Shown: in pieces, positions 35,880 through 44,076 of the stretch
Position numbering within the stretch: the first letter of the stretch is position 1
Layout: each line of letters begins with the position of its first letter
Source of the DNA: Bacteroidota bacterium
GTDB lineage: Bacteria; Bacteroidota; Bacteroidia; NS11-12g; UBA955
DNA length: 64,000 bases
Assembly (NCBI GenBank): GCA_023957335.1
Contig: JAMLHC010000003.1
Span: forward strand, 186,001 to 250,000
Reading direction: 5' to 3'
The notes under the pieces: model-generated
The model's input: the letters and a program-made list of their open reading frames with translations, nothing else
What the model was told of the DNA's origin: nothing
The model's database searches: none
Translations under genes and position numbers: made by a program

Positions 35880-37616
35880 TTATTTAAATAAAATCATACT
35901 TTTAGTATCTACAACTCTGTCGCCAATAATCAGGCTATAGTAGTATGTCCCCGCAGTTAAAGAACCCGCTTTCAAGGTAATGCTGCCTTGTCCGTTGCCC
36001 TGTGCTACAAAACTACCCACTATTTTGCCCTCAATGTTCTTTACCTCAACTCTTACGGTTGCAACTCCTTTGGGAACAAAATAACGGATAACGGTTGTTT
36101 CACTAAAAGGATTAGGCTCGTTCTGCTCCAAAGAAGGAAGTTCGCCCAATGTACCTATTTGTCCAAAGTCGTTGCCAGTTCCTTCGCACTGTTGATTGTA
36201 AATAAACTCTTCCAAAGCAGCTAAACGCCTTTTCAGTTGCTCATTTTCGTTTTCCAAAGTTTCAATTTTTGCATTCGTTTCGGAATTTACAGTTTGGTTC
36301 TGCTCTATGGCGTTCAGCCTGTTCTCATGCTCCTGAATGCCTTGTGTCAAGAAAGGTATAAAGCCGTTGTAGTTTACCAAGTGAAATTTCCCGTTGTGGG
36401 TAACAAGTTCAGGAATGTGCAATTTAACTTCCTGTGCTTTGAAGCCATAAGACATTGTTATTGAGAAATTAAACTCTCCGTTTTCCTTAAACCTGTATGA
36501 GTAAGCAGGAACACTAAGGATTCTTTTCCAGTCAGTGCTTAAACTCTGGAAAGATTCTTTGAGGGTTTCATCAGAAGCCTCAAAGAATGCCCCCGATATG
36601 TGTAAATCACCGTTAAACTCTCCTGTACCATTTGCTGAAAATATTATGGGATTTCCTGTTGGAGTAGCTGTACCTATCTGAGTACCTATAAAACCATATG
36701 GCGCATTAGTTCCAATTCCCACCCAACCAGTATTATCAATGGTCATACGTGCATTGTTATTCGTCCAAAACTCCATGTTACTATTTTGATTTTGACGGAT
36801 TTGAAAAACAGACGACCCTTTTTCATAGCCAATCTGCGCTCCAACTGGTGCATGCAATGTTGTCCACCTGATATAATTATCAGTCATAAGCCTTCCTGAT
36901 GTGTCTCCTTCCAAATGCAGCCTGTCAAGAGGATTGAGTATTTCTCCTATGCCAACATACCCAGTCATCCCTTTTAGTATCATGGCTGTTTCATTCCATG
37001 TAGATAAGTGTATGTCATAAGGCGCAACCTGTTTGATTTGCAGTGCATTTGAGCTTCCGTCCTGACCTATGCAAGCCTCCGACATTGGTGCCATTCCTCC
37101 TGCGGGTCTTGTAAATCTCAAATAATTAACACCAATAGGGTCACTTTCATTAATATGTAGCTTGCCAAGCGGATTTATAGTGTCAATACCTATGCTATGT
37201 GCTCCAGGGTTAACGTTAAAGAAACTGGTAGCTTGCCAGTCTGTATTGTCCCAAAATAGGGTCTGTCCAAAGGCAAAACCCTGTTGCACTCCAATACCGT
37301 TCTGCCAAGAGAGATTTCCTGTCGGGTCTGTTGTCAGGTATCGGTTCCGACCAAATGAAGGAGGCAGGTTTTCAAACCTTACTGTTCCATTAACATGAAG
37401 GTCTGCGGTAGGTAATATCATAGGAGGTAAATTAATCCCCACAGGTGCATCTCCCAAAAAGGGTGGGTTTCCTGGCGCAAACAGTGATTGCGCCTCACCA
37501 GTTCGAAAAAAACCTAACATCAGAAATAAGAGAATTGCTCTTGCCCATAGAGTCGCAGACAATGGCTTTGCCTTGTAAACCGCGTTTAATCTTTGATTTT
37601 GTAGTAATTGTTTCAT
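35880..37616 (-). CDS. Tail-fibre-like protein with S74 chaperone and T9SS sorting domains, array copy 3
   Basis: The 578-residue protein has the same order as copy 1: invariant N-terminus, export segment ending GEAQ, fibre region, S74 domain (SDETLK, Ser348/Lys353), coiled coil (about 430-470) and a T9SS type A sorting domain (EQNEPNPFSETTVIRYF). Residues 42-304 differ from copy 1 at about a dozen sites, but the S74 domain and C-terminus diverge strongly. The first ~17 codons and upstream DNA match copy 2 instead. It is therefore a mosaic. It is expected to be secreted and to trimerise, and it forms a unit with giant copy 3. Confidence 0.9.
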   Translation of the reverse strand: MKQLLQNQRLNAVYKAKPLSATLWARAILLFLMLGFFRTGEAQSLFAPGNPPFLGDAPVGINLPPMILPTADLHVNGTVRFENLPPSFGRNRYLTTDPTGNLSWQNGIGVQQGFAFGQTLFWDNTDWQATSFFNVNPGAHSIGIDTINPLGKLHINESDPIGVNYLRFTRPAGGMAPMSEACIGQDGSSNALQIKQVAPYDIHLSTWNETAMILKGMTGYVGIGEILNPLDRLHLEGDTSGRLMTDNYIRWTTLHAPVGAQIGYEKGSSVFQIRQNQNSNMEFWTNNNARMTIDNTGWVGIGTNAPYGFIGTQIGTATPTGNPIIFSANGTGEFNGDLHISGAFFEASDETLKESFQSLSTDWKRILSVPAYSYRFKENGEFNFSITMSYGFKAQEVKLHIPELVTHNGKFHLVNYNGFIPFLTQGIQEHENRLNAIEQNQTVNSETNAKIETLENENEQLKRRLAALEEFIYNQQCEGTGNDFGQIGTLGELPSLEQNEPNPFSETTVIRYFVPKGVATVRVEVKNIEGKIVGSFVAQGNGQGSITLKAGSLTAGTYYYSLIIGDRVVDTKSMILFK

Positions 37617-37854
37617 ATCGGTATTGTTTTAAATGAACTTCAAAGTTAAAACTATTTTTTTTATAAAAACAAACTTATCAAGTTTATACTATCAGGCGAG
37701 TGATGGGTATGCAACAAAATTTTTTGTGATAATAAAACAAGCAACGGTGTTTCGGCTCCGTTTAGACTATCCTTCGACTATCCTTAGACTACGCTCAGGA
37801 CAAGCGCTCAGGACAGGCTTCTCAGCGACCGCGCATTCATAATTCATAATTCAC
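37565..37854. repeat. 290-bp direct repeat, copy B
   Basis: Matches 31386-31675 with one observed base difference. It spans the 5' end of S74 copy 3, its promoter and the spacer to giant copy 4, ending 10 bases before the stop of giant copy 4. Confidence 0.9.
37641..37673 (-). promoter_or_regulatory. Shared cassette promoter, copy 3
   Basis: Identical to the copy 2 promoter: TTTG (37670-37673), 21 bases, TAACTTTG (37641-37648), 24 bases before ATG 37616. Confidence 0.65.
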
Positions 37855-37864
37855 AATTACAAAA

Positions 37865-40800
37865 CTACCGCACCACCGTAACCGTTCCGGTAAAGAACTG
37901 TGTTTCTCCGAAAACGTTGACCACACGCAGGGTGAAGGCATACACTCCGTCCGGCACTTGAAGACCATTACTGCTGCCATCCCATGCCTCGTCTGAGCGG
38001 CTGTGGAACAGCAGTTCGCCCCAGCGGCTATATACCTTGAAGTCTAATTCAGAGAACTCGCGCACAATGGGTTTGAACGTGTCATTCAAGCCGTCTCCGT
38101 TGGGAGAGAAAGCACTTGGGAAGAATACGCGGTAGTTCGTTTTGATATAAAGTCGCGAGTCTGACGTGTCGCGGCAGCCGTGGCTGCTCACGGCAATCAG
38201 CCGTACGCTGTGATAGCCCGAATCGGTATAAGTTACAATCGGGTTCTCATCCGTGAACGTGCCAAAGGGTGCTATGTCCCATTGATATGACACCGCTCCC
38301 GTGCTGCGGTTCTGAAAACTCACCAAGGGATTGTCCATGTCCGGTTCTTCGGGTTGATAGCCGAAGTCCGCAAAGGGTTTGGGATAGATGTCTATGGCTT
38401 GTCCGCTCACTTGGGCTTGGCAGCCACCTGCGGTGATGAGCGTGAGCAAGGGAATGAAGTGTCCTGCGTGGGGATATGTGTAATGCAGCGTAGGTGGAAT
38501 TTCAAACGTGTGGGTGGAGTCTCCGTTGCCAAAGCTGAGTGTGAAACCATATTTGTCAGGGTAATTGGTTTGTAATGTAAAATCTACAGGAAGCGGCTCG
38601 CAGCCTTCGCTTGGAGTATTTTCTAAGGTCAGCAATTCAGGAACTCTATCCACTTTTATTTCGGCAGTTGTATTTTCGCTTGAACAGTTATCAGAAAGTG
38701 TTGCGCTAAACTTATCAAAGCCTTCTGGAGAAACAGTTTGCGTTAGTCCGTTTCCAAGTGGATTTCCGTTTTTGTCAAACCAATTTATTGAATAAAAATT
38801 TGGATTTCCGCCTTTTGGATTTGCGGTTAAAATTGCATTTGGGTCAGCGCAAATTGTTGAACTTGAAAGTGTTAAACTGAGTTCAGGTCGGATGATTATT
38901 TTCCTCGAAAAAGTATCATTCGGAGAGCTGCAATTATCTCTTAAAACTAAAAAGATTTCTCGGGTGTTGAATTGTGAATATTGGCTTTCTGAAATAAGTG
39001 ATTTGCTATTCAAATCAAGTGTATCAGCATTTTTTAGCACTTCCATAGTTCCGTCATCTTTTTTGTGAAGCCAAGTAAATTGATATTGTTTTGAAATCCC
39101 GCCAGAGCCTTGTGCTGTCAAGGAAATTTCCTCGCCTAAGCAGATCGTATCCGGTGCTGAAAACTCAGCTTTGAGTTCCGGAAGTGTATGCAAATTGATT
39201 GTTTGGGTGTCAGCCAAAACGGAGCAATTGTCTTTTAAAATCAAGATCAGAACTGCATCCGGATTTTTAAAGTCTTTGGAGTTGATTTCAACTGAATCTC
39301 CTTTTGAAATTTCCTCATCGTCTAAAAGCCAAGTAAATTCATAATCTTCCTCCACTTCGCCAGTTCCGTATGCAAAGAATTTCAATTCACTGCCAGAGCA
39401 AACAGATGTGTCGTTTGCGCTTTTTTGAGCAAAATTTAAAATCTGTGCTTTAAGTGGTTCTCTTATTATTACTTCAAATGAAACACTGTCTCCTTTTGCC
39501 ATGCAACCGTCTTGAAGAGTAAGGGTTACAAGGAGTTTTCTCAATAATTCGGAGGGCTCGTAATCAGTTAAACTATCCGAATTTCCCTCAGGCAAATGCT
39601 GAAACAAGTTCAGCATTACGTTGTTGTCGGGGTTGAAGATTTTCCAGTTCCATTGGTAGTTTTGTTCTGTTCCGCCTTTTCCATTTGCAGTGAAGTTGAG
39701 GTGTGCTCCAAAACATGCTTCGACTCCGCTCAGCATCCCGTTAGTCCCAGTTAGCAAGGTGCTGCCGGAATACAATTCGTTGATTTCCAAAGGATGAAGC
39801 GGTGAAATAACGAATTTCTGTGTGTCACATTCAGGGCTGCAAATGTCTTCAACTATAAACCAAAATCTCTGACTATCTTGGTTGTTGAAAATCGGTTTAA
39901 TTATTGTTTTTGTCTCAGAAACATTGCCACTATCTTGGCTTAAAATATTGCCTTTTTCATCAATCCATTTCCACCTAAAACCCTTGCCACTACCATCAGA
40001 AATCTGTGCTGTAATTTCAGCAGAAGTGCTTGGACAGACTGCCGTATCTCGAGGAAATACAATAGCTTTAGGAACTCTGCGGTCAATTTTTAGTTCTATA
40101 AAACTACTGTCAATATATGGAAGACATTCATCTTTTGTTACAAAAGCAAATTTCCGAGAATCAAAAATACTTTTATCAAGCTGAACGCCAATTGTGTCAG
40201 CAAATTTCCCTTTTCCAGAATCCAGAAAAACAGGGAGATTTTGCTCGTCAATTTCAAACCATTCCCAGCTATAAGTTGCACTATCGCCACCAGAAATATT
40301 TCCAAATAGCTCAACTAAACTGCCGTCACACTGTAAGCTATCCAAAGTCGAAATTTTGCCTTTTGCTCGACTTGGATGAAGGATTATCGTATAAAAAGCG
40401 GTGTCTTCTTTTATCGAACAACCGTCATTTAAGACCAAAGCAATATTCCTTGTCGAGGTGTTGTGGGTGTAGTAAACTGTGTCAACAAAAGCGAAAGAAT
40501 CACTCTTGATTTCACGCCAAATATTTGCTCTTGGAATATTATACCAAGTCCAGTTATAACCGGCACTGTCACCATCTTGAAAGGATGCATCAAGCGCAAA
40601 ATTTTCGTTTAGGCAAGAGTAAAAAGTATCTGCATTTGAGACGATTTTAGGGTTGTTTCTGATAAAAATCCTTTTGAAAGCGGTATCAGGTTCTCCGCAA
40701 CCAGAAGTGTCTGAAATTACAATCTTGAAAATGGTATCTTTCATTGCAAGAATTGTCGGAGTTCTTGAAGTGGAATCGTCCATTAAATACTTGGGCGACC

Positions 40801-42589
40801 ACTCCCAAACAGTTCCGCCATAAGTGTGCAACTGGAAACTATCTCCCAAACAAACGGTTTCTGGAGGACCGGGGTCAGCTTTATCCATGGAATAAATTAA
40901 CAATCGCAAGCTGTCTCTTTTATAAAAACTCTGAACAGGCGGACTGGTGCTGATTACACGGATTCTATAATTTGCTGAACTGGAAACTCGGAATAATGGC
41001 AACGCACCCCGAATGGTACTATCTTCAGTTGCTTGTAGGCGACCGAGTTCCCTGACTTTACTTGTATCATCAAAGTTTCCATTTTCATCACTTAGTTGAG
41101 CTATGAACCAATTGTCGGGATTGTACCTTCCCATTTTTGTATATGGAATGTCCATGCTGTCGCCTGCACAATAGGGTCCTGCCGAAACCTCTCCACGAGT
41201 GATGGAGTAGTCGGTGATTTTGGCTATAAAAGATTCTGCAATACCTTTATTTAAAAGTGAGTCATTAAATAATCTGATTTTATTAAAGAATATTCCAGCT
41301 ACATAAAAATTTCCCTTTTTATCAGAAGCTATACTCGAAACTTGAATGCTCACGCCAAAACCACCATCAGTAAAACCCCATAAAACATTCCCTTTAGTAT
41401 CAAATTTAAGAATACATAGGTCAAAGGCAGTAGAGCGATATACAAGAGGTATTCCTTTGATATTAACCGTGCCACCTTGCAAATTTCCTCCAATGTAAAA
41501 TGTTCCATCCCCCCCGTCTTCAACACCACCTCCTGGTGAGAATACTGATGGAGAAGTTGCCGTAGTATGAGCGTGCCATTTTAATTTGTTGTTTTGGTTA
41601 AACACGATTGAAGTAGGATAATTATAGTTGTCTGTTAGTATGACTGAATCATTAAAGAGTAAACTGTCCATTGCATTAAAAGCCCATGCAATATTTGCCA
41701 GACTTGCACCTGAGTCCAATAAAGTAAATCTGTTGTAGGTAATATTCGTATTATTGACCACATAATTTTTACTTAACAATAAACCATTGCTATCAATATT
41801 GCAAATGTAAATTCCACTAAAAACCGTGTCGTTACCGATGATACTTTTATTTTCAACGCTTCCATTAAAATAAATGCTGTTGTGATTAAGAACTCCAATG
41901 TCGGAATAATTGCTAACATTAAGACCATCAAAAGTATTTGCATATAGAAAAGCCCCTGATGTATCGTAACACGATAGTATAGCACCTTTTGAAACAGTAA
42001 AAGTATCTACTGCGTCTTCAAAACTGACATTACAGTTATCTGTATCATAATAGCTTGTAAAGTATAACCTGTCTGAAAATATTTTTATCCCACGTGTCCA
42101 ATACACATCCATATCAGTTCTGCCAAATTCTCTTTTCCAGATTAATGTGCCGTTAGGAGAATATTTTAAGATTGCATGCCTATAATTAGCACCACTTGAA
42201 ACTAAACTTATTGAAGGCGACAACGGAATGGGTCCTCCAAAATATTGAACCAAGATATATATATTGTTGTTATTGTCAGTATTCACTCGTAGAGGTTTTA
42301 TCGTACTACTTGCAGGCACATTAGTACTGATTAGCCATAACAGGGAATCTTTGGGGTTGTATTTCATTAATATGAGGTTGTCTTGTCCTGCATTATTTAA
42401 AACCGAAAATCCCCTGTAAGTGAAAGCAACAGAAGAAGATGTTGCCATTATTATATCTCCATTGCTGTCACATGTGATATAGGGAATACTGCTTTTGTTT
42501 CCTCCCAAACCGTTAATCCACTCCGTTTCTTGTGCGGAACCAGAAAGAATAGAAATGAAAAGTGATAATATAGAAAGGAGTTTTTTCAA
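37865..42589 (-). CDS. Giant T9SS type B surface protein, array copy 4
   Basis: The 1574-residue protein has a signal peptide (ending SGSAQ), a propeller-like N-terminus (to about 460, related to copy 3), the S-type linker GEVSAGPYCAGDSMDIPY shared with copy 2, the same extra Ig-like modules and REP-derived segment as copy 2, then the PKD and CHU_C type B region nearly identical to copies 1 and 2. It thus joins a copy-3-like front to a copy-2-like middle. The S74 gene that should precede it is reduced to a 23-codon remnant 32 bases upstream, so this copy lacks its own intact partner. Function is unknown. Confidence 0.88.
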   Translation of the reverse strand: MKKLLSILSLFISILSGSAQETEWINGLGGNKSSIPYITCDSNGDIIMATSSSVAFTYRGFSVLNNAGQDNLILMKYNPKDSLLWLISTNVPASSTIKPLRVNTDNNNNIYILVQYFGGPIPLSPSISLVSSGANYRHAILKYSPNGTLIWKREFGRTDMDVYWTRGIKIFSDRLYFTSYYDTDNCNVSFEDAVDTFTVSKGAILSCYDTSGAFLYANTFDGLNVSNYSDIGVLNHNSIYFNGSVENKSIIGNDTVFSGIYICNIDSNGLLLSKNYVVNNTNITYNRFTLLDSGASLANIAWAFNAMDSLLFNDSVILTDNYNYPTSIVFNQNNKLKWHAHTTATSPSVFSPGGGVEDGGDGTFYIGGNLQGGTVNIKGIPLVYRSTAFDLCILKFDTKGNVLWGFTDGGFGVSIQVSSIASDKKGNFYVAGIFFNKIRLFNDSLLNKGIAESFIAKITDYSITRGEVSAGPYCAGDSMDIPYTKMGRYNPDNWFIAQLSDENGNFDDTSKVRELGRLQATEDSTIRGALPLFRVSSSANYRIRVISTSPPVQSFYKRDSLRLLIYSMDKADPGPPETVCLGDSFQLHTYGGTVWEWSPKYLMDDSTSRTPTILAMKDTIFKIVISDTSGCGEPDTAFKRIFIRNNPKIVSNADTFYSCLNENFALDASFQDGDSAGYNWTWYNIPRANIWREIKSDSFAFVDTVYYTHNTSTRNIALVLNDGCSIKEDTAFYTIILHPSRAKGKISTLDSLQCDGSLVELFGNISGGDSATYSWEWFEIDEQNLPVFLDSGKGKFADTIGVQLDKSIFDSRKFAFVTKDECLPYIDSSFIELKIDRRVPKAIVFPRDTAVCPSTSAEITAQISDGSGKGFRWKWIDEKGNILSQDSGNVSETKTIIKPIFNNQDSQRFWFIVEDICSPECDTQKFVISPLHPLEINELYSGSTLLTGTNGMLSGVEACFGAHLNFTANGKGGTEQNYQWNWKIFNPDNNVMLNLFQHLPEGNSDSLTDYEPSELLRKLLVTLTLQDGCMAKGDSVSFEVIIREPLKAQILNFAQKSANDTSVCSGSELKFFAYGTGEVEEDYEFTWLLDDEEISKGDSVEINSKDFKNPDAVLILILKDNCSVLADTQTINLHTLPELKAEFSAPDTICLGEEISLTAQGSGGISKQYQFTWLHKKDDGTMEVLKNADTLDLNSKSLISESQYSQFNTREIFLVLRDNCSSPNDTFSRKIIIRPELSLTLSSSTICADPNAILTANPKGGNPNFYSINWFDKNGNPLGNGLTQTVSPEGFDKFSATLSDNCSSENTTAEIKVDRVPELLTLENTPSEGCEPLPVDFTLQTNYPDKYGFTLSFGNGDSTHTFEIPPTLHYTYPHAGHFIPLLTLITAGGCQAQVSGQAIDIYPKPFADFGYQPEEPDMDNPLVSFQNRSTGAVSYQWDIAPFGTFTDENPIVTYTDSGYHSVRLIAVSSHGCRDTSDSRLYIKTNYRVFFPSAFSPNGDGLNDTFKPIVREFSELDFKVYSRWGELLFHSRSDEAWDGSSNGLQVPDGVYAFTLRVVNVFGETQFFTGTVTVVR
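39596..39736 (-). repeat. Two REP-like palindromes inside the coding sequence of giant copy 4
   Basis: ATGCTGAA (39596-39603) and TTCAGCAT (39609-39616) form perfect arms around ACAAG. The second element is at 39715-39736. They are read in frame as VMLNLFQHLPEG and GMLSGVEACF. Spacing between the two elements equals that in copy 2 (119 bases start to start). Confidence 0.7.
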
Positions 42590-42621
42590 AACTTCAGCAG
42601 AAACAGGTTGAATACTTTAGC

Positions 42622-42693
42622 TCATACAGCCTTTGGTAAGGGTATTGTCTTGTAAACCGCACTTACTCTTTGATATTGTAATAATTGTTTCAT
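42622..42693 (-). pseudogene. 5' remnant of a fourth S74 fibre gene
   Basis: A 23-codon frame from ATG 42693 reads MKQLLQYQRVSAVYKT and stops at TGA 42622-42624 after PLPKAV. The first 14 residues match the invariant N-terminus of the three intact S74 proteins with three changes. The normal promoter box lies 24 bases upstream. The rest of the gene is missing and giant copy 4 starts 32 bases later. It might still act as a short leader peptide. Confidence 0.75.
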
Positions 42694-42717
42694 ATCAGTA
42701 TTGGGTTAAGTGAACTT

Positions 42718-42725
42718 CAAAGTTA
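42718..42725 (-). promoter_or_regulatory. Shared cassette promoter, -7 box TAACTTTG, copy 4
   Basis: The fourth occurrence of TAACTTTG with the GAAGTTCA leader, 24 bases before ATG 42693. It would drive the remnant and giant copy 4. Confidence 0.55.
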
Positions 42726-42750
42726 ATAATATTTTTTTAATAATAACTAA

Positions 42751-42877
42751 TCATCCTGTTTCTGTTACAAGTGGGAGTGGGATAGGGTCAAAAGGAGCAT
42801 CTCCGAGCATCAACACTGACTGCTCCAATCCAGCTCGCCATGCTCCTAACACGAAGAATAAAACAATGACTTTTGTC
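42751..42877 (-). pseudogene. Internal fragment of an S74 fibre gene (export-segment region)
   Basis: Read on the minus strand, TKVIVLFFVLGAWRAGLEQS and then VLMLGDAPFDPIPLP match residues 25-60 of S74 copy 2, with an in-frame stop at 42751-42753. The fragment lies upstream of the cassette promoter and out of order relative to the 5' remnant at 42622, so a partial duplication or deletion has scrambled a former gene. The remaining 42878-42970 holds nothing I recognise. Confidence 0.75.
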
Positions 42878-42970
42878 AAAACATAAATTGTCAAGAGTGT
42901 TCTCTATGCCATCTCTACATTCAGGTTGCGAACGATTAACGCTCTATTGTTTAGTAAAGAAATTTACACC

Positions 42971-43774
42971 CTAAGACAGAATTACCATGTTCAATTTGTT
43001 CATCAGTATCAAACATATAATGACTCCACCCACGATCATTCTGTACCATCCAAACCACACAAAACCTTTGCGTGTGAGAAATGAGATAAATCCTTTTATG
43101 GCAATCAAGCCGACAAGAAAAGATACAATATTGCCAATCAGCAACACATTCATTTCTTGCGTACTTAGACTGAAACCGACTTTAGTAAGATAGGATAGCA
43201 ATTTATATCCCGTAGCTGCCAAAAGAGTGGGTACTGCCAAGAAAAATGAAAACTCAGCCGCGTTTTTTCTGTTCAATTTTGCAACTAATCCGCCTACGAT
43301 TGTAGTGGCAGAGCGACTTGTGCCGGGAATCATGGATAACACCTGAAAAAGACCTACGGTCAATGATTTCTTATATGTAACTTGCTGATTTTGATTATTT
43401 TCATTCTCCTTGAACCAGCGATCCACAAATAGCAAGAAAATTCCGCCTACAAGCAAGGTAATACCTACAGTCAGAGGACTTTCCAATAGTTTATCAATTA
43501 CATCATCAAAGAGCAATCCGCACACGGCAGCGGGTATGAAAGCAATGAGCAGATTGAGATAGAAATGAAAAGATTGAAAGAATTTTTTCCAATAGAGTAC
43601 CAAAACAGAGAGAATAGCACCGGGTTGCACAGCAATGGTAAATAATTTGACAAAATCTGTTGGTTCTATTCCCAACAGTGCTGTGCCTATTATGAGATGC
43701 CCGGTAGATGAAACAGGCAGATACTCTGTTAGACCTTCTATGATGGCCAGAATAATTGCCTCAAGATAATTCAT
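42971..43774 (-). CDS. uppP: Undecaprenyl-diphosphatase UppP (BacA)
   Basis: UppP dephosphorylates undecaprenyl pyrophosphate to recycle the lipid carrier of wall and glycan synthesis. The 267-residue polytopic protein has both family motifs: EGLTEYLPVSSTGHLIIG near the N-terminus and SMIPGTSRSATTIVGGL in the middle. The length is normal. It is the last gene of ftsX-DUF3098-uppP, 14 bases after the DUF3098 stop, an arrangement I recognise from other Bacteroidota. Confidence 0.96.
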   Translation of the reverse strand: MNYLEAIILAIIEGLTEYLPVSSTGHLIIGTALLGIEPTDFVKLFTIAVQPGAILSVLVLYWKKFFQSFHFYLNLLIAFIPAAVCGLLFDDVIDKLLESPLTVGITLLVGGIFLLFVDRWFKENENNQNQQVTYKKSLTVGLFQVLSMIPGTSRSATTIVGGLVAKLNRKNAAEFSFFLAVPTLLAATGYKLLSYLTKVGFSLSTQEMNVLLIGNIVSFLVGLIAIKGFISFLTRKGFVWFGWYRMIVGGVIICLILMNKLNMVILS

Positions 43775-43788
43775 TTGTAAGACGAGGT

Positions 43789-44064
43789 TTATTCCTCAGA
43801 CTCAGACTTGTCTTCGGGTGATTTGGCAATTACCGAATAAATTGCAAGTCCAAACCCCAGCATAACAACAATAGGGGCGATGGTTAACTGTCTGCTTTTT
43901 ACGTCCACAACATCACCATCATTGCCGGTCATAAGTAAAAAACCAATGATGACAATAACCGCACTTACGATTAATAAAAGATAGTTTTTTTTGCCAAAAA
44001 CCATGGGTTCCATAGTTTTGGATGTTTGAGATTTAGCCAATGTAGTTTTTTTTTCTTTAGCCAT
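43789..44064 (-). CDS. DUF3098 family small membrane protein
   Basis: The 91-residue protein has two hydrophobic segments (about 28-45 and 62-80), a Lys-rich N-terminus, the conserved FGKKNYLLLIVS, and an acidic C-terminus. It matches DUF3098, a Bacteroidota family that commonly lies between ftsX and uppP. No function is established to my knowledge. Its position 12 bases after ftsX suggests a role with cell division or envelope synthesis. Confidence 0.85.
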   Translation of the reverse strand: MAKEKKTTLAKSQTSKTMEPMVFGKKNYLLLIVSAVIVIIGFLLMTGNDGDVVDVKSRQLTIAPIVVMLGFGLAIYSVIAKSPEDKSESEE

Positions 44065-44076
44065 TTTGGGTATCTG

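Noticed and set aside
23303-37616. Interpretation of the S74 genes as prophage tail fibres
   Set aside because: No other phage genes are present, the proteins carry export segments and T9SS sorting domains, and they alternate with secreted giants.
42878-42970. Search for a tRNA or att site between the array and uppP
   Set aside because: No cloverleaf-like sequence or direct-repeat pair flanking the array was found.
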